A stretch of DNA of 64,000 nucleotides from Artemisia argyi (taxonomy: Eukaryota > Streptophyta > Magnoliopsida > Asterales > Asteraceae). The stretch spans positions 15,886,487 through 15,950,486 of the forward strand of contig CM060696.1 in assembly GCA_030686995.1 (NCBI GenBank). Direction: 5' to 3'. Shown here piece by piece: positions 11,401 to 24,493 of the stretch. Each line of letters begins with the position of its first letter. Position 1 is the first letter of the stretch. Under the pieces are notes generated by a model, which worked only from the letters and a program-made list of their open reading frames with translations, was not told the origin of the DNA and ran no database searches. A program made the translations under genes and the position numbers.

Positions 11401-13233
11401 ATCATGTAGGAATAAAAAGAACAACACAATGCAGACAGTTTAGTTGATTATGTAACAAAAATAAATTGGTTTTATAGGTGAGTGAGCCACTTTTTCGTAG
11501 CAGCATCATACTTATTTACTGCATGATTGCCGGCCTTCATTGTTGAGGTGATTGTGCCAATTTTACCGTAAGCAAAACGGGATAATTAGATACTTAGATG
11601 GGTCAATATGGGTTTAGACAAGAATAAAAATGTTGAATAGATTTGTTAACACTATTTTTGTTATTTTTTTAGATTTTGCATTAGTTATGATTATTATCAT
11701 TATAATACAGACTTGAATAAACAAGTTGAAGGACAGATGTATTATTTAGACCATTTAAAGGTTTACAGACTCATAGTATAGACATTTTGACGCCTTTCAC
11801 GAGCATTACTCTTTTGACGTGTTTAAGATAAAATAGAACCCAAACCGACTCATACACAAGTAGAAAGTCTTAATTGTTTAAATTCAAGAATTAAAATTGT
11901 CAAAACTTAAAAGCTGCTAGCAGGGGTTTATCAACAGCAAGTGAAAAATACTACCAGGTTACACTGTAACGAAAATGTTTAGCACCTCATCAATCCCAAA
12001 TGCTCCCAATGTGGTGTCATGTTGGTAAGATTTGTACTAAAGCAACAAACCCACATCGACATGGGTCGAGCCAACATACATGAGGTGTAGGTAAAGTATA
12101 TAAATGTTAGTTAAATCTAGCGTATCTGCTCCTGCACGTCAATTATCTAGTAATTACAGTGTTACTTAACTACAACCAAAATATTTATAGATTAAATTGC
12201 AAAACCAAAGCACCTCTGTTCCCCTACAACTTTAGAAAGGGCATGGATTCACGGCACCAAGATAAAACATCTGCACATTTAAGGTGTGGGACAAACACCG
12301 CCAACTAACGCTACAAAGAACAAGGCTAGTTATGCATACCATCAAAGACACAATAGTCAATAGGTAACGGATTCCATAATTGAGAGAGAGAGAGAGAGAG
12401 AGAAAAAAAACTGTCTCCAGATAAGATAATCAGAAACAAAAAACGAAACTGAAAGGAGGAAGCAACTAGCCATGGATGCTAAAACTGTTTATAACAAAAA
12501 GGAAACAGATTCACATGAAAAGCTTTTCGGAATCATCACACTTATTCTCTGAACTACATGAAAACAGCATTATCAGCAGCAGCAAAACTTCGTAAGCCGC
12601 CTGCGAGTATCTCCTCGATCCTCAAGGTTTCTGGAAGAAAAAGGGTTACTACTAACCGATCAGGTCAAGAACAAAAAAACACACACAGCCACACTACCAA
12701 ATTAAGTATGTTTGAAATAAGAAAAATTACTACACGGTAATAGAAAACGCCCATAGTATTATTAAATGTCCACACATGCCAAATTCAAGCTCTGTCCAAT
12801 AACTTGAATGTTAATACTAGCCACTTCGTGGTATAGCTCTCTACTGGTACAGAGCAACAAACATTCTGCTACATAGTACAGTAATGACTATTGAGGAACT
12901 TTGCTTGACAATTTATTTAGAGTCCAATTATCCAAAAATGCGAATAAATTAATACTAGTCGCAATACTATTACTACATGAAAAATGTGTTATCTCATTGC
13001 CATTGTTATTGATTTTTGAAGTTTGTTAGTCAAAAGTACTTGTAATTTGTTGGGAGAGTTGGGCCAGTTCCATTCATTATTATTCACCATTTTAGCCACT
13101 AAACAATCACTCATCAGTCTAGCATTATAAAGATCTCTACTGGTTAACTAATTCATCAGAGGGCCATTACAAACAATGTGATAAATGAAAGGCCTCACCT
13201 TGCTTGGCAATCAATGTGGGCTGCTATACTCCA
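11401..13233. other. Intergenic; one candidate exon and a GA microsatellite
   Basis: A (GA)n run lies at about 12381-12403. At 12554-12630 (-), an acceptor-like TTTCTTCCAG is followed by an open segment TLRIEEILAGGLRSFAAADN and AVFM plus stop, which could be a last exon of an unidentified gene. No partner exon was found, so it stays a suggestion. The rest shows no gene or repeat I can name. Confidence 0.35.
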
Positions 13234-13353
13234 TTACCAAAACTCTCCACACTAACATAACCCATTCCTAAAATGATGAAGCACATTGATATCCCTGACT
13301 GCTATCTCCCTTCCTGTTATCTTCGATGCCAACTTCATAAAAACATGGCAATC
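13234..13353 (-). pseudogene. PPR protein pseudogene, 3' piece (end of DYW domain)
   Basis: Forty codons: [20 protein letters not shown], then [13 protein letters not shown], a TAG stop, CGEFW and the final TAA. This is the C-terminal end of a plant DYW-type PPR protein, where the last residues are normally a D-Y-W-like triplet; here it is EFW. The piece begins exactly at the 5' LTR of the outer copia and continues a reading frame that stops on the far side of the 3' LTR (...NLRICGD at 50537). The split falls within the zinc-binding CxxC (C-G-D | C-H). Confidence 0.85.
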
Positions 13354-13687
13354 TGTTGGGAACATACTTTAGTATTTAGTCAAGTCTCGGTCATTACATT
13401 TTGTATTAGGTTGCTCTAGTAATATTTATGTTTATGTTTTAGTAAATGGGCAACATGTAAAAGCCCATAAGGCTTACAAGCCTACGAAATAGAAGTATGA
13501 GGGAGGAAGGGAGTGTTGCCCTACTCCTCCCCTATATATACTAAGCTAATGTTATCATAACACTTGTTGGTTATTTTGATATATTAATGAAACTCTTGCT
13601 TTTATAATTCTCTCATATCTTGTAATCAAACAATCCTTATATCTATCTCATTCTTTACTTGTGTGATATCAATATGGGCACCTAACA
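13354..13687 (+). repeat. 5' LTR of outer copia
   Basis: 334 bp, TG...CA ends. A TATA-like TATATATA at about 13533-13540 probably positions the element promoter. It differs from the 3' LTR at four bases. Confidence 0.95.
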
Positions 13688-13689
13688 AG

Positions 13690-13702
13690 TGGTATCATTC
13701 GC
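13690..13702 (+). promoter_or_regulatory. Primer-binding site (tRNA-iMet type) of outer copia
   Basis: TGGTATCATTCGC lies two bases after the 5' LTR. The first eight bases match the TGGTATCA start of the plant initiator-tRNA-Met complement used by most copia elements; the rest has drifted. Confidence 0.7.
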
Positions 13703-14064
13703 CTAATAGAGATTGAAGTGTTGTTTCTTTTGTTAACGTGGGGTTTAGGTGTTGTTTCTTTATATTTTTTGCTTTTTCTTTGTTTCTTTCACTCAAATCT
13801 TGAAGCTTGGACAAGTTTCAAGGTTGATATAGTGATTAGAAGCTTAGATTTTGCATAAAGTTTTGATCTTTTATAGTTTTTAGTACTTTTTCTCTTTGTT
13901 CATTAAGTTTTGTAGCTTCTTTGATATTAGAAAACTAGTTTTTGGTACCTAAATCTTTCATATTTAGTGTTTTCTAAGTGCTGGGGAAGTTATTTGATCA
14001 AAAGAAACTTATTTCTAAGCATTTTTCATCAAAAAGTAGTGATTTTTACAAGATTCTGGTCACT

Positions 14065-14592
14065 CTACGCATAAGATAGTGGAACAGTACAACTTTAAAG
14101 CTGCAACAGTACTATTTGGTCAGTCTACGCATTACTTTTGCCAAAAACTCCAATCCTTCGCAGAAGATCACTATTTACGCTTAAGTTTTAGTGTAAAACC
14201 CTTTTTCTACGCAAAAGTTGTTATTCTACGCTTAAGTTCTACGCAGAAGTGATTTCCTACGCCAAAGTTCTAAGCAGAAGTCAGATCTTACGCATAAGAT
14301 TATCTTACGCGTAAGTTACAGAATTCTACGCATTAGTTTATTCAAAGGTCTTCTCTTCGTGCAACGGTGACTCAGTACTTCCCTAGCTTGGACAAGTTAG
14401 TGGAATACTTCGACTACGGATATCTTTCAAGCTTGGATAAGTTTGAAAGATTTGTTTGGTCTTTGAACCTTACGCATAAACTCTTAGGCATAAGCTTAAA
14501 CTTACGCGTAAAGTTAAATCTTATGCATAATATCAACCTTTACGCATAACTTTGAAGTCTACGCATAAGTTTCTGTGTTACGCGTAAGATTC
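14065..14592 (+). repeat. Leader array of the CTTACGC(A/G)TAAG palindrome
   Basis: About 15 TACGC cores are irregularly spaced, many within CTTACGCATAAG or the perfect 12-bp palindrome CTTACGCGTAAG, others drifted (TCTACGCATTAG, TCTACGCAGAAG). The array lies between the PBS and the gag start (ATG at 14681). The same motif recurs at 23690-24235 ahead of the extra ORF. Function unknown. Confidence 0.85.
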
Positions 14593-14680
14593 TCATCTTT
14601 GCCTAAGGATTCTTAATCTTAACCAAAGGAACATACATTTCAATCTTCTACAAGATCCAACATTACACAAGTGTTCTAAG

Positions 14681-16260
14681 ATGTCTCAACCACCAAATTA
14701 CTACTTCTCTCATCCTCAGCGACAGCAACATCAGCAGTATCAGCTACAGCAATACCATCAACAACAATCGTATCAACAACCATCACAATCACACTTTCAG
14801 TAACAACCGTTTCAGCCAAACAACAATATCTCATGATGCAACAACATCAAATCATTCCTCAACAATAACCATATCCAATGTCACAACAACCCACTCAGTA
14901 TTCGTCCAGACAACCTCACTGGTTTGATAGAATGTGTGAAGTTATTACGACTCAACAATCCAGACATGAGGCAGGATGACTTGAAACACCTCCAATGCTA
15001 ACACCTGGGAACTATGTTCAGTGGCCAAGTCAATTCTTACGATTCCTTGAACTTAAGAAACCCCATGGGAAATTCTTGAAACAAGTGATACTTGAAGGAC
15101 CATTTGAGTGGCCAACTAGACTTGAAAGTGGAGATCCATCTGCTGATCCTCCTCGGGCTCCAGTAGAGAAACCACTTCCAGAATCTCAACTAACTGAAGA
15201 GCAGAAACTACATCGTGAAGCTGATGAATATGCCATGGCCTACATACTTCAAGGAATACCTAATCCAATTTATCGAAGTGTTGATGCACAGAAAACGGCT
15301 AAAGCAATGTGGGAACATGTTTATCTCCTAATGGAAGGCACTCAATTGAACAAAGATGACATGGAATCCAAACTCTACATGGAATACACAAACATCTCAA
15401 TTGAACCAGGGGAGTCACTTGAATCCTACTATCATCGTTTCACTAATGTGGTAAATGATTTGGAAAGACACAAAATTACAGTACCGAGGATCGCAGTGAA
15501 CTCCAAATTTATTGGTAGTCTTGGTCCGATTTGGCAAAAGTATGTGACATTCATTCGTCAAACCAAAAATCTTCATGATGCACCGTATGGCTTGTTGTAT
15601 GATTTTCTAAAACATCATGAACCCGAAGTGGAGAAAGATTGTGCTCTTCAAGGAGGTCACATACCACCACCAACACCAAATAGCTCAATCTCCGTATACT
15701 CCACCTCCAATGTCAAATCATGCTTATGTTCAAGAACAAAATTACTTCAGCTACCCACAACCTACAACTCCAAATCAGATGATCCCCTATGATTCTTCTC
15801 AGCAATTTAATCAACCTGTTCCCTATGAAAACAGTGAGTCAATGTACTACTCTAACTCTAATGACGATGAAGATGATGACTTCAATCCGTTGAATCAAGG
15901 ACTTGCACTCATTGCTCGTGCCTTCAGCAAATTCTCAAACAAAACAAACAATCGTCTTCGCTCTTCATCAAACACTAGGAATCAAGCTGTCATTCAAGAT
16001 GGGAGGGTTGAGATACAGAATCGATATAATGGATGATCAGGTGGTTATTCAGGAAATTCTGGAAATGAACAAAGGTTCAACAACAAAGGAGGGTTCAGAA
16101 ACAACTCTGGTGTTACTCAGCAAAGGAATGAAAGTGTTGCAACTGGGAACTCTAACTCTGGGAATGCAGTATGGTGCTACAACTACAATGAGAAAGGTCA
16201 TATTGCAACTGCATGTCCAAAACCGAGAACTCGGGGAAGTAAGTTTCACAAGTAGGCATT
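14681..16260 (+). pseudogene. gag: gag of outer copia (broken)
   Basis: Starts MSQPPNYYFSHPQRQ with a Gln-rich N-terminus and hits a stop within about 40 codons. The conserved capsid-like region is open at 14995-15792 (YAMAYILQGIPNPIYRSVDA, ESYYHRFTNVVNDLERH), the UBN2/gag-polypeptide-of-copia type. A frame change near 15700 leads to an acidic/Gln-rich stretch, and a zinc knuckle at about 16174-16215 reads CYNYNEKGHIATAC, with the second Cys changed to Tyr. Gag would form the virus-like particle and bind element RNA; this copy is inactivated by stops, frameshifts and the knuckle mutation. Confidence 0.85.
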
Positions 16261-19120
16261 CCTCATGGCTCTCAAAGAAGAAAAGGAAGGACATTTCACT
16301 GAGCAGGAGAACAGCTTCATGGCAAATGTGTACAACGATGATGACATGGAAGATATGGAAGCCAATGCAGCTATGATGCCTATGGCCAACATGCAGGAAC
16401 ATCAAATGAATGATTTAGGCCCAGTGTTTGACACTAATGACTTGTCTTAGGTACATGATCTTAATACATGCCTAATACATGAAATAGCATCACCCTCTGC
16501 TTCAGAATCAAATAAGGCGCAAGTTGTTCCATCTGACTCATCTTTATCGTCTCAAGAACATGAACAAATGAACACAGATGTTACATTTGATGACGACACA
16601 GTTGTTTCATTTGATGATCCTATTGAGAATGATAAACATGATTATCTAGAACAACATGAACCATTGTATGATCCAGACCCTGACCTTATATTGTTGTCTA
16701 AACAACTGAACACTCAACAAGTGCAAATATTCAAATGCAATGAGAAAAATAAAGCTTTAAAAGAAACAAATAAGTCACTTACAAGTGACATTGAGTGTTA
16801 TAAAATACAACTTTCAAATCTGGAACACAAGGTTAAACATGAAAAAAGTTTTGAAAAAGCTTTTCAAGATTATTACAATAAAGAACAAGATCTCCAACAC
16901 AAAATGCAAGATTTAATTGAATCAAATGGAAAGCTGGTTTCAAAACTTGAAAGTGACAAGTGTGAACTTCAAAAACAGGTTGAACAACTTCAAAAAGAAC
17001 TTTCAAAAACAGAAACAGAGTTGTCAATTTGCAAAAATGATTTTTGTGAACATAAGATACGAAAAAGGAAATATATAGATAATTTAATCGGTGAGATTGT
17101 TGATCTTGAAAAACAACTCAAAGAGTTTCGTAATATTGTTTACAAAACCGGGGGCTCTATTACAACAATTCAGAAATTTACCTTAAAACCGAGACCCGAT
17201 AAAGGTTTTGCAATTGGTGATTACAAATCAATGTTTCTTCACAAAGCGTTCAAACATAATCCTAAAATTTACAGTATGGAATGTATGCGTGATGACATGA
17301 TTGTGCGTACTATTTTTTATGATACTGAGGAAGAAGAAGAACTTGAAGAAGAGAGTCGATCCAAAATGAGTCAAGTTGAATATTGGAAACCATATGATTA
17401 TTCAAAAACTCCTCACATTTCTAAATCTTTTGTTCCTCAAAAGGAAATACCTGAAAAATCTTGGTTTGTCACCGAGTCATATGTTTCATCTTCTAATGCG
17501 GCTCCGGTCCAAACTGTGGCACAAGTAAATGGTCATTTACCATCTTCTGGTGAAGTTACACCTTTACCAAAAAATTGTCGTGTTTTAAATTATTTCAAAA
17601 CTTTTATGGAAGACATCGAAATTTTGGAGGAAACAATTGAACGTAATTCAGAAATAAAAATTGAAACTTTTCAATCCGCTTACGAGCGAGAAAAGAGAGA
17701 TATTTTTCAAAAACAAATGGTTCCAACTGTTCAACACCTCCGTCTTTATGCTACTAGTTGGGAACAACATCTGCAAAAGAGGTTAAATCAATGATAAATG
17801 TTTTTAAATCAAATTAAAATGCAATTTTGGTTCGAAAGCATAGAAACAGAGTTTTGAAAAATGATGCCTATCGACTCTTGGAAGAAGTTCTCAATGCTGA
17901 TATTATGTCTATTAGTATGAATGATCTCTATAAATCTGGTACTTCTATGCTTGTGGAAGATCACTGTGCTGATAATGATTTGCTGAATACCGAAATTGAG
18001 ACATTAAAACAACAAAATGATATACTAAGGAAAAACAATGATGATGTGACAAAACGTTTTTCAAAAGAAAATTTTCAACTCAAACAACGACTTGAATGGT
18101 GTCAAGCTCAAAGTCTTGAAACGGAATTGCAACTTCAGAATCAAAATGTTTCAAAGTCGTGTCAAAGTTGCAAAAATACTGAGTCTTTTAAAAGTCTGTG
18201 TCTCAAATATGAGAAGGAAATTGCGGAATTAAAAATTGAAAACGCTGAATGGCAACAAAACCGCGATGACATTAATTACTGAAACGTGAAACTTGAGTCT
18301 GAAATTCAGGATAAAAATCACATCATCATTGAATTAAAAGAGAAAATTAAGCTACTGAATAAAGGAAAGTTTGTTGACACCACTGTGATAGCACCAGGAT
18401 TGTACCAAATAGACAAAACTTCTAAGGGAAATGATGTTCAAAACACTAATGTTGACCCCTCCACTTCAACAGGACTAGTCTCCACTAATAGCGTTAGCAA
18501 ACCCAAGCGAACAAGTAACAAGAAGAATAGGATCTTGCAACGTAAAAGAGGAACACTAGAAGCTCAAGAAGTAGAAGATCAACTTAGGAATTCAAATAAA
18601 ACTCATGTTGCATCTGATTTAGATTCTAATCTGGAAAATTGTAATCAAAATCTCAATGTAACGAATGATGAACCTTTGAATGTTTTGAATATTAGTGCAT
18701 CTTGTGTGTTTTGTCGTAAAAGTGTATCATCTGGTGATCATGCAAAATGTGTAGCTAACTCTCTCTTAAATCGTCATAAGAAACATAGGACTGGCATTCC
18801 TTATAGGCCCACTATTGCCTCTAAGTCTATATTAGGAAAACCGCCATCTACGGCTTCTAATGATGTTGCAGTTACCCCATAATTGAAAAGAACAAATCTA
18901 GGAACAAGCCCAAAACTAGTGAATTCACCAAAAAGAAAGCGAGAACTAGTTGGAATTGGCAATGTTTGTTACAATATAAACATGAATTTAAATGGATTCC
19001 TAAATTATTGAATACGTGTGCTTCTAACCAACAGGAACCCGCACTTTCTTTGGGTTCCACCCTTACTTCTGTTCCATCCTCGTCGTCTTCTTGTGATGCA
19101 GGTGGTGCAGATTGTTCTCT
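16261..19120 (+). pseudogene. Coiled-coil gag-pol linker of outer copia (broken)
   Basis: Three long open stretches (16568-17794, 17827-18282, 18286-18882) are rich in Lys, Glu, Gln and Leu with heptad-like spacing, e.g. LEHKVKHEKSFEKAFQDYYN and SKLESDKCELQKQVEQLQKE. They are separated by single stops or short frame changes. A degenerate Cys motif lies near 18700 (CVFCRKSV). After 18882 another frame continues (KHEFKWIPKLLNTCASNQQE) up to the protease. The inner copia has a similar long coiled-coil linker. It probably has a structural role in the particle, but that is inference. Confidence 0.7.
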
Positions 19121-22100
19121 GGATTGTTGATAGCGGATGCACCCGACATATGACAGGCAACCTCAAACTGTTAGTCAACTTTGTTTCAAAGTTTATCGGA
19201 ACTGTCAGATTTGGGAATGATCATTACGCTTTAATCATGGGATACCTGTGACTATGTCAGTGGGAACATTGAAATCAGTCGTGTTTATTATGTGGAAGGC
19301 TTAGGTCACAACCTCTTTTCAGTCGGTCAATTTTGTGATGGGGATTTAGAAGTAGCATTTCGTGAGAAAACTTGTTTCGTTCGTGACTTACAAGGAAATG
19401 ATCTAATGTCCGGCTCATGTGGTTCAAATCTTTATACAATATCGATGTCGGACATGATTGCAACATCTCCGATATGTCTTCTCTCCAAAGTAGAATCAAC
19501 TAAATCCTGGTTATGGCATAAACGTCTTTCGCACTTGAATTTCAAAACTATGACTGAACTTGCTCGCCATAAACTTGTTGATGGTTTTCCTAGATTCCGA
19601 TTTACCAAAGATCACATATGTTTGGCCTGTGAACAAGGAAAAAGCACTCGAGCTCATTTTCCCTCTAAAACTGAGCACTGTACAAATCATGTTTTACAAT
19701 TGCTTCATATGGATTTGTGTGGCCTGATGCGTGTTCAAAGTATCAACGGTAAACGCTACATACTCGTAATTGTTGATGACTACTCTAGATGGACTTGGGT
19801 CTATTTTCTTCGAAGTAAAGATCAAGCTCCTTCAATGATCATCACCTTTCTCACTAAAATTCAAGTTCAGTTACGTAACATGGTACGAATGGTAAGAACT
19901 AACAATGGAACTGAATTTAAGAATCAGACACTTAGGTCATATTTTGAGAAAGTGGGAATTGAACATCAAATATCTATTGCTAGAAGTCCAGAATAGAATG
20001 GAGTTGTTGAAAGACGCAACAGGACGTTAGTGGAAGCTGCAAGAACCATGTTGATTAATGCTCAATTACCAGATTACTTATGGGCGGAAGCTGTTTCAAC
20101 TGCATGTTACACTCAAAACCGTTGTATGATCACAAAAAGCCATCGCAAAACACCTTATCAACTTGTTCACAAAAGAAAGCCAAACATCGATTACTTTCAT
20201 GTATTTGGAGCACTTTGTTATCCAAAAAATGATCGTGATGATTTAGGTAAACTTAAAGCAAAGGCTGACATCGGAGTGTTCGTAGGATATTGTGAAAATT
20301 CCAAAGGCTTTCAAATATGGAATCGTCGAACAAGAGAAATTCAAGAAACTATTCATGCTAATTTTGATGAACTCACTCAAATGGCTTCTGAGCAAAACAG
20401 TTTAGGACCCAAAACAAACTGTCTTAACTTTTCAGACTCTTCGGCCGAAAAATTACCTCTCAACCGCAAAGAATTGGAAACTCTGTTTGCTCCACTATTT
20501 GATGATATAATTGAATACCATTCTTCTGAGGTCTCACCAATTTCCGCTGCACAACCTGATAATATTCAAGTACCTGACTCACCTCAACAAACTACTACAA
20601 CTGTTGAGAAAGACGGTCTTCCAATTGCATCTCCCAATACAGCAGAAGATCCTACACCACAATCAGTTCCACAACCCACAGAGTATGATCCAAATGCGTT
20701 CTTTAACCCGTTTGCACCGGCTCCAACATTTCATGACGTAGCTGAGTCATCCACACGAAATTTGGATCCTGCTAACATGCGAGATACCTATCAACTACAC
20801 CATTCGACACATAAATGGACTCGAGATCATCCACTAGTTCGAATTATTGGCCATCCAGATGCACCTATCATGACGAGGCAATGACTTCACACTGATGGTG
20901 AAACTTGTATCTATGCACTCACAGTCTGTCAAGAAGAACCTAAGAACATTAAAGAAGCAATGACTTATGACAACTGGATTGAATCTATGCAAGAGGAATT
21001 TTAGCAATTCAAAAGATTAGAAGTCTGGGAATTAGTTGAAAGACCTGATGGAGTCTTTATCATGGGGCTAAAATGGATTTGGAAAAACAAACTGGATGTA
21101 GAGGGCACTATCATACGTAACAAATCACGCTTGGTAGCTAAATGATACTTCCAAGAAGAAGGAATTGATTTTGAGGAATCTTTTGCTTCAGTTGCTAGAC
21201 TTGAAGTTGTTCGGATCTTTCTGGCATATGCTGCTCATAGGAATATGGTGGTTTATCAAATGGATGTGAAAACGGCATTTCTGAATGGTGAACTCCGTGA
21301 AGTGGTCTATGTCAGCCAACCAGAAGGCTTCGTTGATCCTGAGCGTCCCAATCATGTTTATCGACTCAAAAAGGCTCTTTACGGACTCAAGTAAGCCCCA
21401 AGGGCGTGGTATGACAAACGATCTGCTTTCTTGCTGGCCAATAAATTTTCTAAAGGTTCAGTGGATCCAACATTATTTACAAAAACATACGGGGTGGACT
21501 TACTCATTGTTCAAATATATGTCGATGACATTATTTTTGCTTCTATTAACAGAAGTCACTCAAATGATTTTGCAAATTTAATGAAAGAAAATTTTGAAAT
21601 GTCCATGATGGGTGAACTATCGTTCTTCTTAGGACTACAAGTTCATCAATCACCCCATGGAATTTTTCTTAATCAGTCCGAATATGCTTTAGAAATTTTA
21701 AAGAAACATGGAATGATGAGCTGTGATACTTATAATACACCAATGGCTTTTGGCACAAAACTAGATGCTTATATACATGGGACTCCTGTTGACCCTACAA
21801 AATACCGAAGTATTATTGGGTCCCTCATGTATCTCACAGCTAATAGACCTGATATAGTTTATGCTGTCTTTATGTGTTCTCGTTATCAGTCTAAACTGAC
21901 TGAAAGACACCTTAATGAGGCAAAAAGAATCCTTCGATACATAAAGGGAACCATTAATTTGGGAATCTGGTATCCGAAGGAATCTGGTTTTGAACTAATT
22001 GCTTTTTTAGACGCTGACCATGCAGGATTCTTAGACATACGCAAAAGTACATCTGGTGGATTACAGTTTCTCGGAGATAAACTTGTGTCTTGGCAATCTA

Positions 22101-22495
22101 AGAAGCAGGACTGCACATCACTTTCGTCAATAGAATCTGAATACGTAGCTATGTCTGCTTGTTGTGCTCAAGTCATCTAGATGAGATCACAACTTAAAGA
22201 CTATGGCTACTTATTCAATAAGATTCCGATCTACTGCGACTCCAAAAGTGCCATTGCCATTTCCTGCAACACCGTTCATCATTGCAAATCAAAACACATT
22301 GATCTCCGCTATCATTTCATCAAGGAGCATATCGAAAAGGATACAACTGAATTATATTTTGTGGGAACTGAATACCAATTCGCAGACTTACTCACTAAAG
22401 CTTTACCTCCAACAAGGTTTGCTGATTTAGTCCACCAAATTAGTATGCGATGTTTGACTCCAGAAGAACTGGAAAAGTTTTTAAAACACAAATGA
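19120..22495 (+). pseudogene. pol: pol of outer copia: PR-IN-RT-RNaseH (broken)
   Basis: Domains in copia order: protease (VDSGCTRHMTG, 19123-19158), GAG-pre-integrase (SWLWHKRLSHLNF, about 19505), integrase (MDLCG..., [18 protein letters not shown]), reverse transcriptase with YVDD at 21519-21530, and RNase H (DADHAG...SSIESEY, then YCDSKSA). Breaks: a frame change near 19250; stops at about 19994 (TAG), 20882 (TGA), 21002 (TAG), 21142 (TGA), 21391 (TAA, a Gln position) and 22178 (TAG, a Trp position). The second integrase Asp region reads RTNNGTEF where the active form is RTDNGTEF, so a catalytic Asp is lost. Several stops fit C-to-T decay at methylated sites. Confidence 0.9.
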
Positions 22496-23689
22496 TCGTC
22501 AAACATCAAAACTATCTTTGTAAATATTTTTTCCAAACACAAAATACAAAAATATAAAACCAACAAAAACACAAAAAGATTTTATCTTTTCTACTCTTTT
22601 ATAAAAAAATAAAAAAATAAAAAAAATGCAAATACACACCTCTCTTTTCAACACTATTTTTATAAATGTCTAAAATTATTACAAAAACAAGTGTTGAGGG
22701 GGAGGTAAAGTATTTTTTAAAAGTTTCAAAATGTTTACTTTGTACTTGCATTTTACCAAAAATATTTTCTATTTGTTATATTAAAAGTGATGCTTAAAAG
22801 GTTTTTCGGGTTACTCTCCTTGACTAATTGAAACCAATTTTTTCAAATTTAAAGGACATCGGTCTAAGGTCAAGGGTTAGTAAATTTATCCAAAATTGTT
22901 CTTTTATAATGCTTGGTGCAGTTAACTATTGTTATAATGTGAGTTAGTTAGGCATTAAGCTTGAAATATACGTTAAGGTTAAGGGACCAAAGATGAAAAA
23001 TATTAAAACATGACTTAACCTTCGGTCAAAACACTTTGACCCATAGCATTTACTCCCCTTGCATTATCAGAATTCACATTTACTACTCCACCAAACTAAT
23101 CAACGGCTCATATCAATCTTGCAAATCCATTCGTTTTTTCATAAATCTGTAAGTGCATACATGTTTGGATCATGTATTTGTACAATGGTTTTTCATTTGA
23201 TCATGATCTAACGGCTAATTTTTGCTAAATCGTTAAAAATCAAATTAGGGTTTGCGTAAGATTTGTTCATGAGATTTAGGGTGTTTATGTTCAAATTAGT
23301 TAATGGGATTTGTTCATAGGGTCATACTTAACATGTTATTAAACTCATATAATGCCCAGAATCATCAATTATTGAATATTAATATTAGGGTTCATCGTAT
23401 GAATTAGGTGTTTTTGAATTGTGAGGTTCTGAGACAATTAAGTGCTTAGGATATTGTTTATATATTATAAGGAACATATCTTGGTGGGTTAATTGTTTCA
23501 GTAACATGTTTTGAGTATGGATTGATGGGATTAGGTATAGCGACACTAGCAGCTATGATCTTGTGCTTATGTGGTTGGAAATTGTTATAACTTGGTCTAA
23601 ATGCTCCTTAGTGTGTATTGAACACTCGCCTAATTCCTTTTTCAACCCAGAATCATGTTTTTTAGGAGTTATGATTTGATGTTCTTGCG
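22496..23689 (+). other. Spacer of outer copia between pol and extra ORF, with PPT-like tract
   Basis: Non-coding. GAGGGGGAGG at 22696-22705 has the form of a polypurine tract although no LTR follows. The remainder is AT-rich and leads into the second palindrome array. Confidence 0.6.
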
Positions 23690-24235
23690 TTCCTACGCAA
23701 AAGTTTGCTTAAATGCATGTCTTTGCATAAGTTTTGGTGCTTTAAGTGTCTAGGGATGTTGTTTGGATAATATATTGATCAGTGGTTGTGTTTAAAACTT
23801 TCAGGAATCAAAAGAAACTTAATTTTTGAAGGTGATTATCATTCAGACGTTCTTACGCAAAAGATTAACTCATCTTACGCGTAAGATGAAATCTTACGCG
23901 TAAGATTCGACCGTTTGAAAAACTTGTCTTGGATAAGACAATGTTTATGCTGAAGTATATTTCTTACGCATAAGTTTTTTCTTACGCATAAGTAATTATC
24001 TTACGCATAAGTCAAAATTTACGCATAAGTTATAACTTACGCATAAGGTTCAAACCTTTGCATAAGCTCAAATCTTACGCATAAGATTTAATCCCACGTA
24101 TAAGATTTAGCCTACACAAAAGTTTAATCTTATGTATAAAATATAAGTTAAGCCTAGTTTTTGATCTTACGCCTGATATAATTTCTTACGCATAAGAAAT
24201 GTTATGCGTAGGATTTCAAAATCTTACGCGTAACA
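23690..24235 (+). repeat. Second CTTACGC(A/G)TAAG palindrome array, upstream of the extra ORF
   Basis: About 13 TACGC cores, roughly eight of them complete CTTACGCATAAG or CTTACGCGTAAG, better preserved than in the first array (14065-14592). They end about 260 bp before the extra-ORF ATG at 24494. No other region of the element shows the motif at this density. Confidence 0.85.
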
Positions 24236-24493
24236 TTGTCTGATTCCTTGAAATTTGTCTAAGTGTTGTAAATTTTTCAAATGTGTAATCTCTTGTATTT
24301 GTTAACACATATTGTGCCTTGATTGTTATCATTTTCTACTAAGTTTTAACATCAAATATACAAGTTTATCATAAAACAACATTTTGAACACAAACACCCA
24401 CTGATCAATCCAATCATGCATATTCATGAAAATTAATAAATAAGCTAACAAATTATATTATTGCAATGTCTATGTTTGTGTATGATCATTCAG

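Noticed and set aside
14065..24235. Palindrome arrays as a CRISPR-like array
   Set aside because: Spacing is irregular, there are no fixed-length spacers or cas genes, and the context is a plant retrotransposon.
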